A DNA stretch of 64,000 bases, from contig JAKAXA010000009.1 of the NCBI GenBank assembly GCA_021816775.1, positions 1 through 64,000 of the forward strand, given 5' to 3'. The position numbers and the translations under genes were made by a program. The DNA is from Pseudomonadota bacterium (lineage in GTDB: Bacteria; Pseudomonadota; Gammaproteobacteria; Steroidobacterales; Steroidobacteraceae). The notes under the pieces are model-generated. The model made no database searches. It was not told the DNA's origin and saw nothing but the letters and a program-made list of their open reading frames with translations. Positions 56,105 to 64,000 of the stretch are shown one piece after another. How positions within the stretch are numbered: the stretch's first letter is position 1; every line of letters starts with the position of its first letter.

Positions 56105-58324
56105 ATGAGTCTGGATCCGATCCTCGAGCGCCTCAACGCGGCCCAGCGGGCCGCCGTCACCGCGCCGCTGGGCCCCGTGCTGGTGCTGGCGGGGGCGGGC
56201 AGCGGCAAGACACGGGTGCTCACCCACCGCATCGCCTGGCTGATCCAGGCCGAGGGCATCTCCCCGCACGCCATCCTCGCGGTGACCTTCACCAACAAGG
56301 CCGCCGGCGAGATGCGTGCGCGCGTGGAAAGCCTGCTCGGCATGCCGCCCGGGGTGCTGTGGATCGGCACCTTCCACGGCATCGCCCACCGGCTGCTGCG
56401 GCGCCACTGGCACGAGGCCGGGCTTGTCGAGAGCTTCCAGATCATCGACTCGGAAGACCAGCAGCGCCTCATCAAGAAGCTGATCAAGGCGCAGCAGCTC
56501 GATGAGACGCGCTGGGTGCCGCGTGAGGTGCAGTGGTTCATCAACTCCAACAAGGACGAGGGGCGGCGCAGCAGGCACCTCAAGGCGGGCAACGATCCGA
56601 TCCGTGCGCAGATGATCCGTCTCTATGCCCTGTATGAGGATGCGTGCGCGCGCGCCGGCGTCGTCGATTTCGGCGAGCTGCTGCTGCGCGCCTTCGAGGT
56701 GTGGCGCGATCAACCAGCGCTGCTCGAGCATTACCGCCAACGCTTCCGCCACCTCCTGGTCGATGAGTTCCAGGACACCAACACCATCCAGTACGCGTGG
56801 CTGAGGCTGCTCGCCGGCGCCGACGGCTGCCCGTTCGTGGTCGGCGATGACGACCAGTCGGTCTACCGCTTTCGCGGCGCCCGGGTGGAGAATCTGCAGC
56901 AGTTCGGGCGCGACTTCCCCGCCGTGAAGCTGTTTCGCCTGGAGCAGAACTACCGCTCCACCGGCGCGATCCTCGCCGCCGCGAACGGCCTGATCGCCAA
57001 CAACGCCGGCCGCTTGGGCAAGACGCTGTGGACCAGCGGCGAGCAGGGCGAGCCCATTCGGCTCTATGCCGCCTTCAACGAGCGCGATGAGGCGGAGTTC
57101 GTCTGTCAGCGCATCCGCGATCACGTGGCGCATGGCGGACTGCACCGCGACGTTGCCGTTCTGTACCGCTCGAACGCGCAGTCGCGCGTGTTCGAGGAGA
57201 TCTTTCTCGCCACGCGTGTGCCGTACCGGGTGTACGGCGGCCTGCGCTTCTTCGAGCGCGCCGAAATCAAGGATGCGCTCGCGTACCTGCGCCTGATCGC
57301 CAACCGCCGCGACGACGCCTCATTCGAGCGCGTGGTGAACCTGCCGACGCGCGGCATCGGCGCGAAGAGCCTCGAGACGGTCCGCGCCGCGGCGCGCGAT
57401 GCGGCCTGCCCGCTGTGGGAGGCCGCCCACGCCTGTCTCGGCGAAGCGCTCGGGCCGAAGGCCTCGGGGGCGCTGCGCGGCTTTCTCGGGCTCATCGAGC
57501 GGCTGGCCGAAGAGGTGAAGGGGCTGGCGCTGCACGAGCAGGTCGATCGCATGCTCACCGTGAGCGGACTGATCGAGTTCCACAAGCGCGACAAGGCCGA
57601 GCGGGGCGAGGCTCGTGTGGAGAACCTGGAGGAGCTCGTGAGCGCCGCCCGGGGCTTCAACGCCGATGCGCTCGACACCGACCTGCCGCCGCTCGAGGCC
57701 TTTCTCGCGCACGTCACGCTCGAGTCGGGCGAAGGACAGGCCGACGCCTGGGAGGACTGCGTGCAGATGATGACGCTGCATACCGCCAAGGGCCTGGAAT
57801 TCCCCATCGTATTCCTGTGCGGCATGGAAGACGGCCTGTTCCCCCATCAACGCTCGATCGGCGACCTCGACGGTCTCGAGGAGGAGCGCAGGCTCTGCTA
57901 CGTGGGCATGACGCGCGCGATGAAGCAGCTGTATCTGACCTATGCCGAGCAGCGCCGTCTGCACGGCATCGACAGCTACAGTCAGCCCTCACGCTTCATC
58001 AAGGAGACGCCCGAGGAGCTGATCGAGGAGATCCGCCCGCGCCTGCAGGTGAGCCGCCCCGTGGCCTCGGGCCGCTTCGCCCGCGAGCCAGCTTATGAAA
58101 CGGTGCCCGTCCGCCGCCCGCTCTCCGCCTCACGCAGCCCGCGCAACGAGCCGCGGCCCATGGGGGGGATGCGTCTCGGCGCGCGCGTGCGGCACGGCAA
58201 GTTCGGCGAAGGGGTGATCCTCAATCTCGAGGGCAGCGGCCCGCAGGCCCGCGTGCAGGTCAACTTCGAGCGTCAGGGCACGAAGTGGCTGGTCATGCAG
58301 TACGCGAATCTGGAACCATTATGA
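56105..58324 (+). CDS. uvrD: DNA helicase II (UvrD)
   Basis: A 739-residue SF1A helicase of nucleotide excision and mismatch repair. Motifs are LNAAQRAAVTAP (Q motif), LVLAGAGSGKTRVL (Walker A), VDEFQDTN, VVGDDDQSVYRFRGA, LEQNYRST, LHTAKGLEF and CYVGMTRAM. The C-terminal Tudor-like MRLGARVRHGKFGEG is conserved in UvrD and PcrA. Length is close to the 720 residues of E. coli. The stop overlaps the trkA start by four bases. Confidence 0.96.
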   Translation: MSLDPILERLNAAQRAAVTAPLGPVLVLAGAGSGKTRVLTHRIAWLIQAEGISPHAILAVTFTNKAAGEMRARVESLLGMPPGVLWIGTFHGIAHRLLRRHWHEAGLVESFQIIDSEDQQRLIKKLIKAQQLDETRWVPREVQWFINSNKDEGRRSRHLKAGNDPIRAQMIRLYALYEDACARAGVVDFGELLLRAFEVWRDQPALLEHYRQRFRHLLVDEFQDTNTIQYAWLRLLAGADGCPFVVGDDDQSVYRFRGARVENLQQFGRDFPAVKLFRLEQNYRSTGAILAAANGLIANNAGRLGKTLWTSGEQGEPIRLYAAFNERDEAEFVCQRIRDHVAHGGLHRDVAVLYRSNAQSRVFEEIFLATRVPYRVYGGLRFFERAEIKDALAYLRLIANRRDDASFERVVNLPTRGIGAKSLETVRAAARDAACPLWEAAHACLGEALGPKASGALRGFLGLIERLAEEVKGLALHEQVDRMLTVSGLIEFHKRDKAERGEARVENLEELVSAARGFNADALDTDLPPLEAFLAHVTLESGEGQADAWEDCVQMMTLHTAKGLEFPIVFLCGMEDGLFPHQRSIGDLDGLEEERRLCYVGMTRAMKQLYLTYAEQRRLHGIDSYSQPSRFIKETPEELIEEIRPRLQVSRPVASGRFAREPAYETVPVRRPLSASRSPRNEPRPMGGMRLGARVRHGKFGEGVILNLEGSGPQARVQVNFERQGTKWLVMQYANLEPL

Positions 58325-59691
58325 AGATACTGATCCTCGGCGCCGGCCAGGTCGGCCGTACGGTAGCCCGGCACTTCTCGCGCGAAGAGTCCAACGACGT
58401 GACCGTCGTGGACAACGACGAGGATGTGCTGCGCGACCTGCAGGACCGCCTGGACGTGCACACGGTCGCGGGCAACGCCTCCTTCCCGTCCGTGCTGCAG
58501 GCCGCCGGCGCGGGCGATGCCGACATCCTGGTCGCACTGACCAACAGCGACGAAGTCAACATGATGGCCTGCGAGGTGGCGTACCGGCTGTTCCGTACAC
58601 CGACCAAGATCGCGCGTATCCGCTCGTCGGAGTACACCTCGCGGCCGCAGCTGTTCAGCGAGACGGCCATCCCGGTCGATGTGTTCATCAGTCCCGAGCA
58701 GCTCGTCACCGAATACCTCGAGCGGCTGATCCATCACCCCGGCGCGATCCAGCTGCGCGAGTTCGCCGCCGGCAAGGTGTCACTCGCCGGGGCGCGCGCG
58801 GAGGCGGGCGGGGCGCTCGTCGGCCACAGCCTGCGCGAGATTCCCGAGCACCTGGAGCAGACCGACGCGCGTGTCGTGGCGATCTACCGCGGCGGACGCA
58901 TCGTGCCGCCCGAGGGCGACACGGTCATCGAGGCGGGCGATGAGGTGTTCTTCCTGGCCGCCAGCGAGAGCGTCCAGCGCGTGATCGACGAGCTGCGCAG
59001 GGAGGATTCGCGCGTGCGCCGTGTCCTCATCGCCGGCGGGGGGAACATCGGCCTGCGCCTCGCGCGCGTGCTCGAGCGCAGCGCGCAGATCAAGCTGATC
59101 GAGCACGATCCGCGCCGCGCGCAGCTGTTGTCTGAGATGCTGGAGAACACCATCGTGCTGGCCGGCGATGCGGCCGATGAGGAGCTGCTCATCGAGGAAA
59201 ACATCGACAGCACCGACGTGTTCGTGGCAATCACCAATTCCGAGGAGGCCAACATCCTCTCGGCGATGCTGGCCAAGCGGCTCGGCGCGCGCCGGGTGAT
59301 GGCGCTCGTGAACAAGCCATCCTACGCCGATCTCATCGAGAGCAGCAGCATCGACGTGGCGATCGCTCCGCAGACCATCACCATCGGGTCGCTCCTGGCC
59401 CACGTGCGCCGCGGCGACGTGGTGCGCGTGCATTCGCTGCGCCGGGGGGCGGCCGAGGCGATCGAGGCGGTGGTGCGCGGGGAGCAGAGCAACTCGCGCG
59501 TCATCGGCCGGATGGTCGCCGAGATCGAGCTTCCCGAGGGCGCCTCGATCGGCGCGATCGTGCGCGGCGAGGAGGTGCTCATGGCGCATCACGACATGCG
59601 CGTGCAGTCGAACGATCACCTCATACTGTTTCTCGCCGACCGGCGTCATATCGATGCGGTCGAGCGGCTGTTCCTGCGGACCGCCCCCTAG
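58321..59691 (+). CDS. trkA: Trk potassium uptake regulatory subunit TrkA
   Basis: A 456-residue cytosolic protein with two tandem RCK units. The first starts MKILILGAGQVGRTVARHF, the second about residue 230 with VLIAGGGNIGLRLARVLE; each is followed by a TrkA-C domain. It gates TrkH in response to NAD(H)/ATP. ATG 58321 overlaps uvrD by four bases, an unusual coupling of a repair helicase and a transporter regulator. trkH follows after 11 bases. Confidence 0.95.
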   Translation: MKILILGAGQVGRTVARHFSREESNDVTVVDNDEDVLRDLQDRLDVHTVAGNASFPSVLQAAGAGDADILVALTNSDEVNMMACEVAYRLFRTPTKIARIRSSEYTSRPQLFSETAIPVDVFISPEQLVTEYLERLIHHPGAIQLREFAAGKVSLAGARAEAGGALVGHSLREIPEHLEQTDARVVAIYRGGRIVPPEGDTVIEAGDEVFFLAASESVQRVIDELRREDSRVRRVLIAGGGNIGLRLARVLERSAQIKLIEHDPRRAQLLSEMLENTIVLAGDAADEELLIEENIDSTDVFVAITNSEEANILSAMLAKRLGARRVMALVNKPSYADLIESSSIDVAIAPQTITIGSLLAHVRRGDVVRVHSLRRGAAEAIEAVVRGEQSNSRVIGRMVAEIELPEGASIGAIVRGEEVLMAHHDMRVQSNDHLILFLADRRHIDAVERLFLRTAP

Positions 59692-59702
59692 GTCCGCGGC
59701 GC

Positions 59703-61157
59703 ATGCTCGGCATCATCTATTTTCTGGGCTTGATTCTCGCGGCGTTCGGCCTGGTCTATCTGCTGCCGCTCGTGTGCTCGATCGTCACGGGCGATGGCCT
59801 GTGGGCGATCTTCCTCGCGTGCGCGGCGCTGACGGCCGCGATCGGCGCGGGCATGGCGGCCCTCACCTTCAAATACCGGCGCGAGCTCAAGCCGCGCGAC
59901 GGCTTCCTGCTGGTGACGGTCGGCTGGATCCTGCTCGCCGGCGCCGCGACGCTCCCGCTGCTGATGGCCATGCCGGGGCTGACCTTCACCCGGGCGCTGT
60001 TTGAGACCATGTCGGGCCTCACCACGACCGGCTCGACCGTGCTCACGGGCCTCGGCTCACTCGCGCCGTCACTGAATTTCTGGCGCTGCTCGCTCATCTG
60101 GGTGGGGGGCCTCGCCGTGATCGTCGTGGCGATGGGCGTCATGCCGCTGCTCGGCATCGGCGGCATGGAGCTGTCCAAGGCCGACGCGCCCGGCCCCGTG
60201 AAGGATCAGAAGCTCGAGCCGCGCATCACCGAAGCTGCCCGGTCGGTGTGGCTGGTCTACGTGCTGCTCACCGTCGCCGGCATCGTCGGGCTGCGCGTCG
60301 CCGGCATGACCTGGTTTGACGCCATCTGCCACGCTTTCTCGGCCGTCTCGCTCGGCGGCTTCTCGACTCACGATGCCAGCATCGCCTACTTCCACTCCCC
60401 GGCGGTGGAGTTCGTGCTGATGGTGCTGATGCTGATCGCATCGATGAACTTCACGCGGCATTTCGTTGCTCTGCGCCGCCTGACGCTCAAGCCCTATCGC
60501 AACGATCCCGAATTCAAGGCGATGGCGATCATCCTGTCGCTGAGCGTCGCCGGCGTCGCGCTGCTGCTGTTCGTCGACGGGGTTTATCCGACGTTCAACA
60601 CCTCGCTGCGCTATGCCGCCTTCAACGTCATTTCCATGGCGACCACCACCGGGTGGGTGACCGCCGGGCACGCCGGCTTTGCGAACTGGCCGGTGTTCGC
60701 GCCGATCTGGATGCTGTTCCTCTCGGGCATCGTGTGCAGCACGGGCACCAGCGGCGGCGGCATCAAGATGTTCCGCACGCTGGTGCTGGCGCGCCAGGCG
60801 GAGCGGGAGCTGAAGCTCCTGGTGCATCCCAGCGCCGTCGCACCGGTGCGAGTCGGCCGCCGGCCGATCCCCGCGCGGGTGGCCGATGCGATCCTGGCGT
60901 TCATCTTCCTCTACTTCATGGCGCTGGCGCTGCTGGTGTTCGCGATGCTCCTCACCGGCATGGGATTCGATTCCGCGTTCCGCGTGGTGGTGGCCTCGAT
61001 CAACAACACCGCCTACGGGCTGCCGGGCCATGCCGAGTGGAATCTGCATGCGCTCACCACGCCTCAGATCTGGATCTGCACCACGGCGATGCTGCTCGGG
61101 AGGCTCGAGATCTTCAGCGTCATTGTGCTGTTTACCCGCACGTTCTGGCGCAAGTAG
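59703..61157 (+). CDS. trkH: Trk potassium transporter membrane subunit TrkH
   Basis: A 484-residue membrane protein with the repeated pore-loop architecture of TrkH: FETMSGLTTTGSTVLTGL is the first filter-like loop, HAFSAVSLGGFSTHDASI the second, and NVISMATTTGWVTAGH and NNTAYGLPGH the later ones. It carries K+ under control of TrkA, encoded just upstream. Convergent with the peptide-binding lipoprotein gene, 23 bases away. Confidence 0.95.
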   Translation: MLGIIYFLGLILAAFGLVYLLPLVCSIVTGDGLWAIFLACAALTAAIGAGMAALTFKYRRELKPRDGFLLVTVGWILLAGAATLPLLMAMPGLTFTRALFETMSGLTTTGSTVLTGLGSLAPSLNFWRCSLIWVGGLAVIVVAMGVMPLLGIGGMELSKADAPGPVKDQKLEPRITEAARSVWLVYVLLTVAGIVGLRVAGMTWFDAICHAFSAVSLGGFSTHDASIAYFHSPAVEFVLMVLMLIASMNFTRHFVALRRLTLKPYRNDPEFKAMAIILSLSVAGVALLLFVDGVYPTFNTSLRYAAFNVISMATTTGWVTAGHAGFANWPVFAPIWMLFLSGIVCSTGTSGGGIKMFRTLVLARQAERELKLLVHPSAVAPVRVGRRPIPARVADAILAFIFLYFMALALLVFAMLLTGMGFDSAFRVVVASINNTAYGLPGHAEWNLHALTTPQIWICTTAMLLGRLEIFSVIVLFTRTFWRK

Positions 61158-61180
61158 CCGCCCGTGCGCCGCGCGTCTGC

Positions 61181-62803
61181 TCAGCGTGGGTCCGCGCGCA
61201 ACCCGAGCTCGCGGCTGTAGGTGACGTCCATGACGTTGTCGTACCAGCCGGTGACCCGTGGCTTGACCAGGTGCTTGCTGACGTAGAAGTAGAGCGGGAT
61301 GATCGGCTGATCGCGCAGCATGAGCCGCTCGGCGCGCTCGAGCAGGGCGGCGCGCCGGGCCGGATCGAGCGTGGCCTCGGCGCGATCGACCAGCCGGTCG
61401 TAGGCCGGATTGTCGTAGTGCGGCAGATTGATCCCGAAGTCGCTCTTGAAGTACTGGGCGAAGGTGTAAGGGTCGTTGTAGTCACCGATCCAGCTCGAGC
61501 GGAACACGGTGGCCTCGCCGCTGTCGATGTCGTGCATCAGGGTGCTGAAATCCTCCACTTGCAGCCGCGCGCGCACGCCGAGCGCGCGCCGCCACATGGA
61601 CGTGACCGCGAGCGCGACGTCCTGATGGATCTCGCCGGCGTTGTATTCGAGCGTGAACCGCAGCGGGTGCGAGGCCGAGTAGCCGGCCGCCGCGTACAGG
61701 CGGCGCGCCGCGGCGATGCGCGCGGCCATGGCGAGGCGGCTCCACGCGGGCGGCTGCGCCTGGTAACCGTCGGTGCCGGGAGGCACCCAGCTGTATGCCG
61801 GCAGCTCTCCGGCGCGCAGCACGAAGCGCGTCAGCCTGTGCCGATCGATCACCATGGCGAGGGCGCGGCGCAGGCCCGGCTGGCCCTTGAACGGCGCGCG
61901 CTGCAGATTGAAGCCGTAGTAATAGGTGCCGAGCTCCGGCGCGATGTGCAGCTGGCTGGCCAGATGCGCGCGGATCCAGCCCATCTCGGCACGCGGCACC
62001 GCGTCCATGATGTCGAGCTCGCCGGCCCGGTACATCTCGAGCTCGGCGTTCTCGTCGGTAGCGATGACATAGCGCACGCCCGAGAGGTGCGTGGCGGCAT
62101 TGCGCCAGTAGTCCGGATTGCGCGCGAGCTCGATGTAGGAGCCGTGCGCCCACTGGGTGAGGACGAAGGCGCCGTCTGACGGCATGTGGCCGGGCTGCGC
62201 GTAGGCGGCGCCGTATTGCGCCAGCACCGGCGGATCGACCGGGCAGGTGGCCGGCGCGGCCAGCAGCGCCGGCAGATAGTGAGCGGGCGTGCGCAGCTTG
62301 ATGAGCACCGTGTAGGGTGCGGGCGCGTAGACCCCGAGCTCATCGAGCGGCCGCCGCCCGGCAATGATGCCGGGCGCATGGCGGATCACGCTCACGACTG
62401 CAGCGTAATCGGACGCCGTGCGCGGGTTGACCAGCCGGCGCAGGCCGGCGACGAAGTCCGCGGCCACCACCGGGGCGCCGGTGGACCAGCGGGCGTCGTG
62501 GCGCAGCGTGAAGGTATAGGTCTTGCCGCGTGGACCGACGGTCCAGCCGGTGGCGATGCCCGGCGCGGGATGTCCCTGGCGGCCGAGCGTCGTCAGGCCT
62601 TCGCAGATGTCGCGCAGCACCCGCTGCGCCTCGACGGAGCGAGCCTTCTGCGGGTCGAGGGAGTCGGGATCGAGGTCGAGCCCGCGCAGCAGGATATCTG
62701 CGCCGCCGCCCGCGCCCGCCGGGGTCGCGGCGCGGTGGGCGCAACCGCCGAGCGCCGCGAGCGAGGCCAGGACGACGGCGCTGCGGACGAGTCGCCCGTT
62801 CAT
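61181..62803 (-). CDS. Peptide/oligopeptide ABC transporter substrate-binding lipoprotein
   Basis: A 540-residue OppA/DppA-type binding protein. The signal peptide ends in the lipobox LGGC, with Cys21 as lipid anchor. SBP_bac_5 features are LDLDPDSLDPQKARSV, GLTTLGRQGHPAPGIATGW, YTFTLRHDARWSTGAPVVAADF and the C-terminal FRSSWIGDYNDPYTFAQYF. No permease or ATPase genes are adjacent, so it is an orphan binding protein that may serve a distant transporter. It lies six bases after pyrF and is probably cotranscribed with it. Confidence 0.92.
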   Translation of the reverse strand: MNGRLVRSAVVLASLAALGGCAHRAATPAGAGGGADILLRGLDLDPDSLDPQKARSVEAQRVLRDICEGLTTLGRQGHPAPGIATGWTVGPRGKTYTFTLRHDARWSTGAPVVAADFVAGLRRLVNPRTASDYAAVVSVIRHAPGIIAGRRPLDELGVYAPAPYTVLIKLRTPAHYLPALLAAPATCPVDPPVLAQYGAAYAQPGHMPSDGAFVLTQWAHGSYIELARNPDYWRNAATHLSGVRYVIATDENAELEMYRAGELDIMDAVPRAEMGWIRAHLASQLHIAPELGTYYYGFNLQRAPFKGQPGLRRALAMVIDRHRLTRFVLRAGELPAYSWVPPGTDGYQAQPPAWSRLAMAARIAAARRLYAAAGYSASHPLRFTLEYNAGEIHQDVALAVTSMWRRALGVRARLQVEDFSTLMHDIDSGEATVFRSSWIGDYNDPYTFAQYFKSDFGINLPHYDNPAYDRLVDRAEATLDPARRAALLERAERLMLRDQPIIPLYFYVSKHLVKPRVTGWYDNVMDVTYSRELGLRADPR

Positions 62804-62809
62804 CGTCGC

Positions 62810-63646
62810 TCAGCGCGTCGGGCGAAGACGATGGGCGTTGATCTGATCGCGCAATCGTTCAGCCGCGCCGCGCGCGGCCGTCGCGAAGTCCTCGCCCCTG
62901 GAAGCGTACAGAATCCCCCGCGACGAGCTGATGAGGAGCCCGGTTCCCGCGGCGGTCTGCCCGCTGCGCACCGCCGCGGCGACGTCGCCTCCCTGCGCGC
63001 CGACGCCCGGAACGAGCAGCGGCATGTCGCCGACGATGCGCCGCACCTGCGCGAGCTCCTCCGGGTAGGTGGCGCCCACCACCAGCAGGCAGTTGCCGCG
63101 CGAATTCCACTGCCGCGCGGCGAGCTCGGCCACGACGTGATAGAGGCGGCGTCCTGCGCCTTCCACCGCCAGATCCTGCAGGTCGCGCGCGCCGGGGTTG
63201 GAGGTGCGGCACAGCACGATGACGCCGCGGTCGGCGCGCTTGAGAAACGGCTCGAGCGAATCGGCGCCGAGGTACGGATTGACCGTCACGGCATCCGCGC
63301 CATAGCGCTCGAAGGCCTCAGCGGCGTAGCGCTCGGCGGTGTTGCCCACATCGCCGCGCTTGGCATCGAGGATCACCGGCACATCCGGGTACGAGGCGTG
63401 GATGTACTCGATGGTGCGCTGCAGCTGATCCTCGGCCTCGTAGGCCGCGTAGTGCGCGAACTGCGGCTTGTAGGCGCACACCAGATCGGCGGTCGCGTCG
63501 ATGATCGCCTTGTTGAACTGGAAGATGGGCGAGGCGCGCGCCGCGATGTGCTCGGGGAAGCGCTCGATCTCCGGGTCGAGCCCGACGCACACCAGGGAAT
63601 CGCTGCCCGACCAGCGGCGCTCGAGCCGCGCGATGAACCCGCTCAT
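62810..63646 (-). CDS. pyrF: Orotidine 5'-phosphate decarboxylase, type 2
   Basis: A 278-residue OMP decarboxylase making UMP. The catalytic segment [15 protein letters not shown], the start [15 protein letters not shown] and [13 protein letters not shown] identify the longer type-2 subfamily, unlike the approximately 245-residue type-1 enzyme of E. coli. The ATG at 63646 overlaps the mnmG stop by four bases, so pyrimidine synthesis is coupled to a tRNA-modification gene here. Confidence 0.94.
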   Translation of the reverse strand: MSGFIARLERRWSGSDSLVCVGLDPEIERFPEHIAARASPIFQFNKAIIDATADLVCAYKPQFAHYAAYEAEDQLQRTIEYIHASYPDVPVILDAKRGDVGNTAERYAAEAFERYGADAVTVNPYLGADSLEPFLKRADRGVIVLCRTSNPGARDLQDLAVEGAGRRLYHVVAELAARQWNSRGNCLLVVGATYPEELAQVRRIVGDMPLLVPGVGAQGGDVAAAVRSGQTAAGTGLLISSSRGILYASRGEDFATAARGAAERLRDQINAHRLRPTR

Positions 63647-64000
63647 GCGACGCGGGTCCCGGCCGTGAGTGCGCGCTTCTTCAGGTACACCAGCAGCAGC
63701 GTGACCGCCGCCGGCGTCACCCCGGGCACGCGGCCCGCCTGCCCCACCGTGGCCGGCCGGTACTCGCTGAGCCGCGCGCGCACCTCGTGCGAGAGGCCCG
63801 CCACCTGCGCGTAGTCGATGTCGTCGGGCAACCGGGTCTCCTCATTGCGGCTCTGGCGGTCGATTTCCTCCTGCTGGCGCTCGATGTAGCCGGCGTACTT
63901 GGCGAGCGCCTCCACTTCGGTGGGCAGCTGCGCCGCGACGCGCTCGTCGCTCCCGCCGGGCGACTCGCCGCCGATGATCTCGAGCAGCGCAGCGTAACGG
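63643..64000 (-). CDS. mnmG: tRNA uridine 5-carboxymethylaminomethyl modification enzyme, 3' end (partial)
   Basis: The C-terminal 118 codons of MnmG (GidA) are present; the gene continues beyond base 64000. [37 protein letters not shown] and [19 protein letters not shown] are the conserved C-terminal MnmE-contact region. MnmG with MnmE modifies the wobble uridine of several tRNAs. rsmG, the frequent downstream partner, is absent; pyrF follows instead. Confidence 0.95.
   Translation of the reverse strand, partial: RYAALLEIIGGESPGGSDERVAAQLPTEVEALAKYAGYIERQQEEIDRQSRNEETRLPDDIDYAQVAGLSHEVRARLSEYRPATVGQAGRVPGVTPAAVTLLLVYLKKRALTAGTRVA

Noticed and set aside
54401-57145. A 914-codon frame antisense to the transporter, gloB and uvrD
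   Set aside because: It spans three well-identified genes on the other strand and its translation is low in hydrophobic core and rich in Arg, His and Gln.

Overview
The window is a stretch of very GC-rich chromosome whose core genes and gene order are gammaproteobacterial: rph, gmk-rpoZ-spoT-recG, a bioB-F-H-C-D operon, an aa3-type cytochrome oxidase operon, uvrD, trkA-trkH and mnmG. The TonB-Xanth-Caul style receptor, the flavin-dependent 'tryptophan halogenase' relatives and the alpha-glucan locus point to the Xanthomonadales / Nevskiales / Steroidobacterales neighbourhood. The species cannot be named from the sequence.

Layout. 1-4263: rpmE, an unknown membrane protein, a DUF1614 membrane protein, a broken GGDEF gene and a pRiA4b ORF-3-like gene. 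4335-9239: a compact island bounded by a 28-bp repeat of the 3' end of yicC. It holds three genes: an AlbA_2/HATPase/winged-helix protein, a PD-(D/E)XK nuclease-DUF2075 helicase, and an EVE-HNH endonuclease. No integrase is visible. The cargo looks like an anti-phage or DNA-processing module. 9214-24568: housekeeping genes, namely yicC, PP2C, rph, an in-frame rdgB-gmk fusion, rpoZ, spoT, ridA, recG, ubiA, a TM2 protein, dgkA and the overlapping biotin genes bioBFHCD. 24565-32036: a candidate promoter and hairpin-rich leader, then DUF2244, ctaC, ctaD, a small ORF, ctaE, DUF2909 (opposite strand), surf1, ctaA and ctaB. No ctaG/cox11 is present.

31984-55252 is an alpha-glucan utilisation locus. 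A LacI-family regulator sits in one operon with a cytosolic GH13 alpha-glucosidase and an unknown 157-aa protein. A large TonB-dependent receptor is divergent from it. Two convergent halogenase-like flavoproteins follow, then GH31, three tandem exported GH13 enzymes (one a lipoprotein), an exported six-hairpin glycosidase and a GPH/MFS sugar transporter. The same 14-bp palindrome-centred motif, ATGAATACGTATGC, occurs at four places: twice before the cytosolic alpha-glucosidase, once before the receptor, and once between the second halogenase-like gene and GH31. This defines a probable LacI regulon. The inferred route is uptake of alpha-glucan fragments through the receptor, trimming in the periplasm by the GH13, GH31 and six-hairpin enzymes, import by the MFS carrier, and final hydrolysis in the cytosol.

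55301-64000 returns to housekeeping: a glyoxalase II, uvrD, trkA, trkH, a peptide-binding lipoprotein, a type-2 pyrF and the 3' end of mnmG, which runs off the window.

The most notable observations are the yicC-anchored three-gene island, the rdgB-gmk fusion, the halogenase-like flavoproteins inside a LacI-controlled glucan regulon, and the hairpin-rich leader before the oxidase operon. All functional statements come from reading motifs and known family features. No database search was run.
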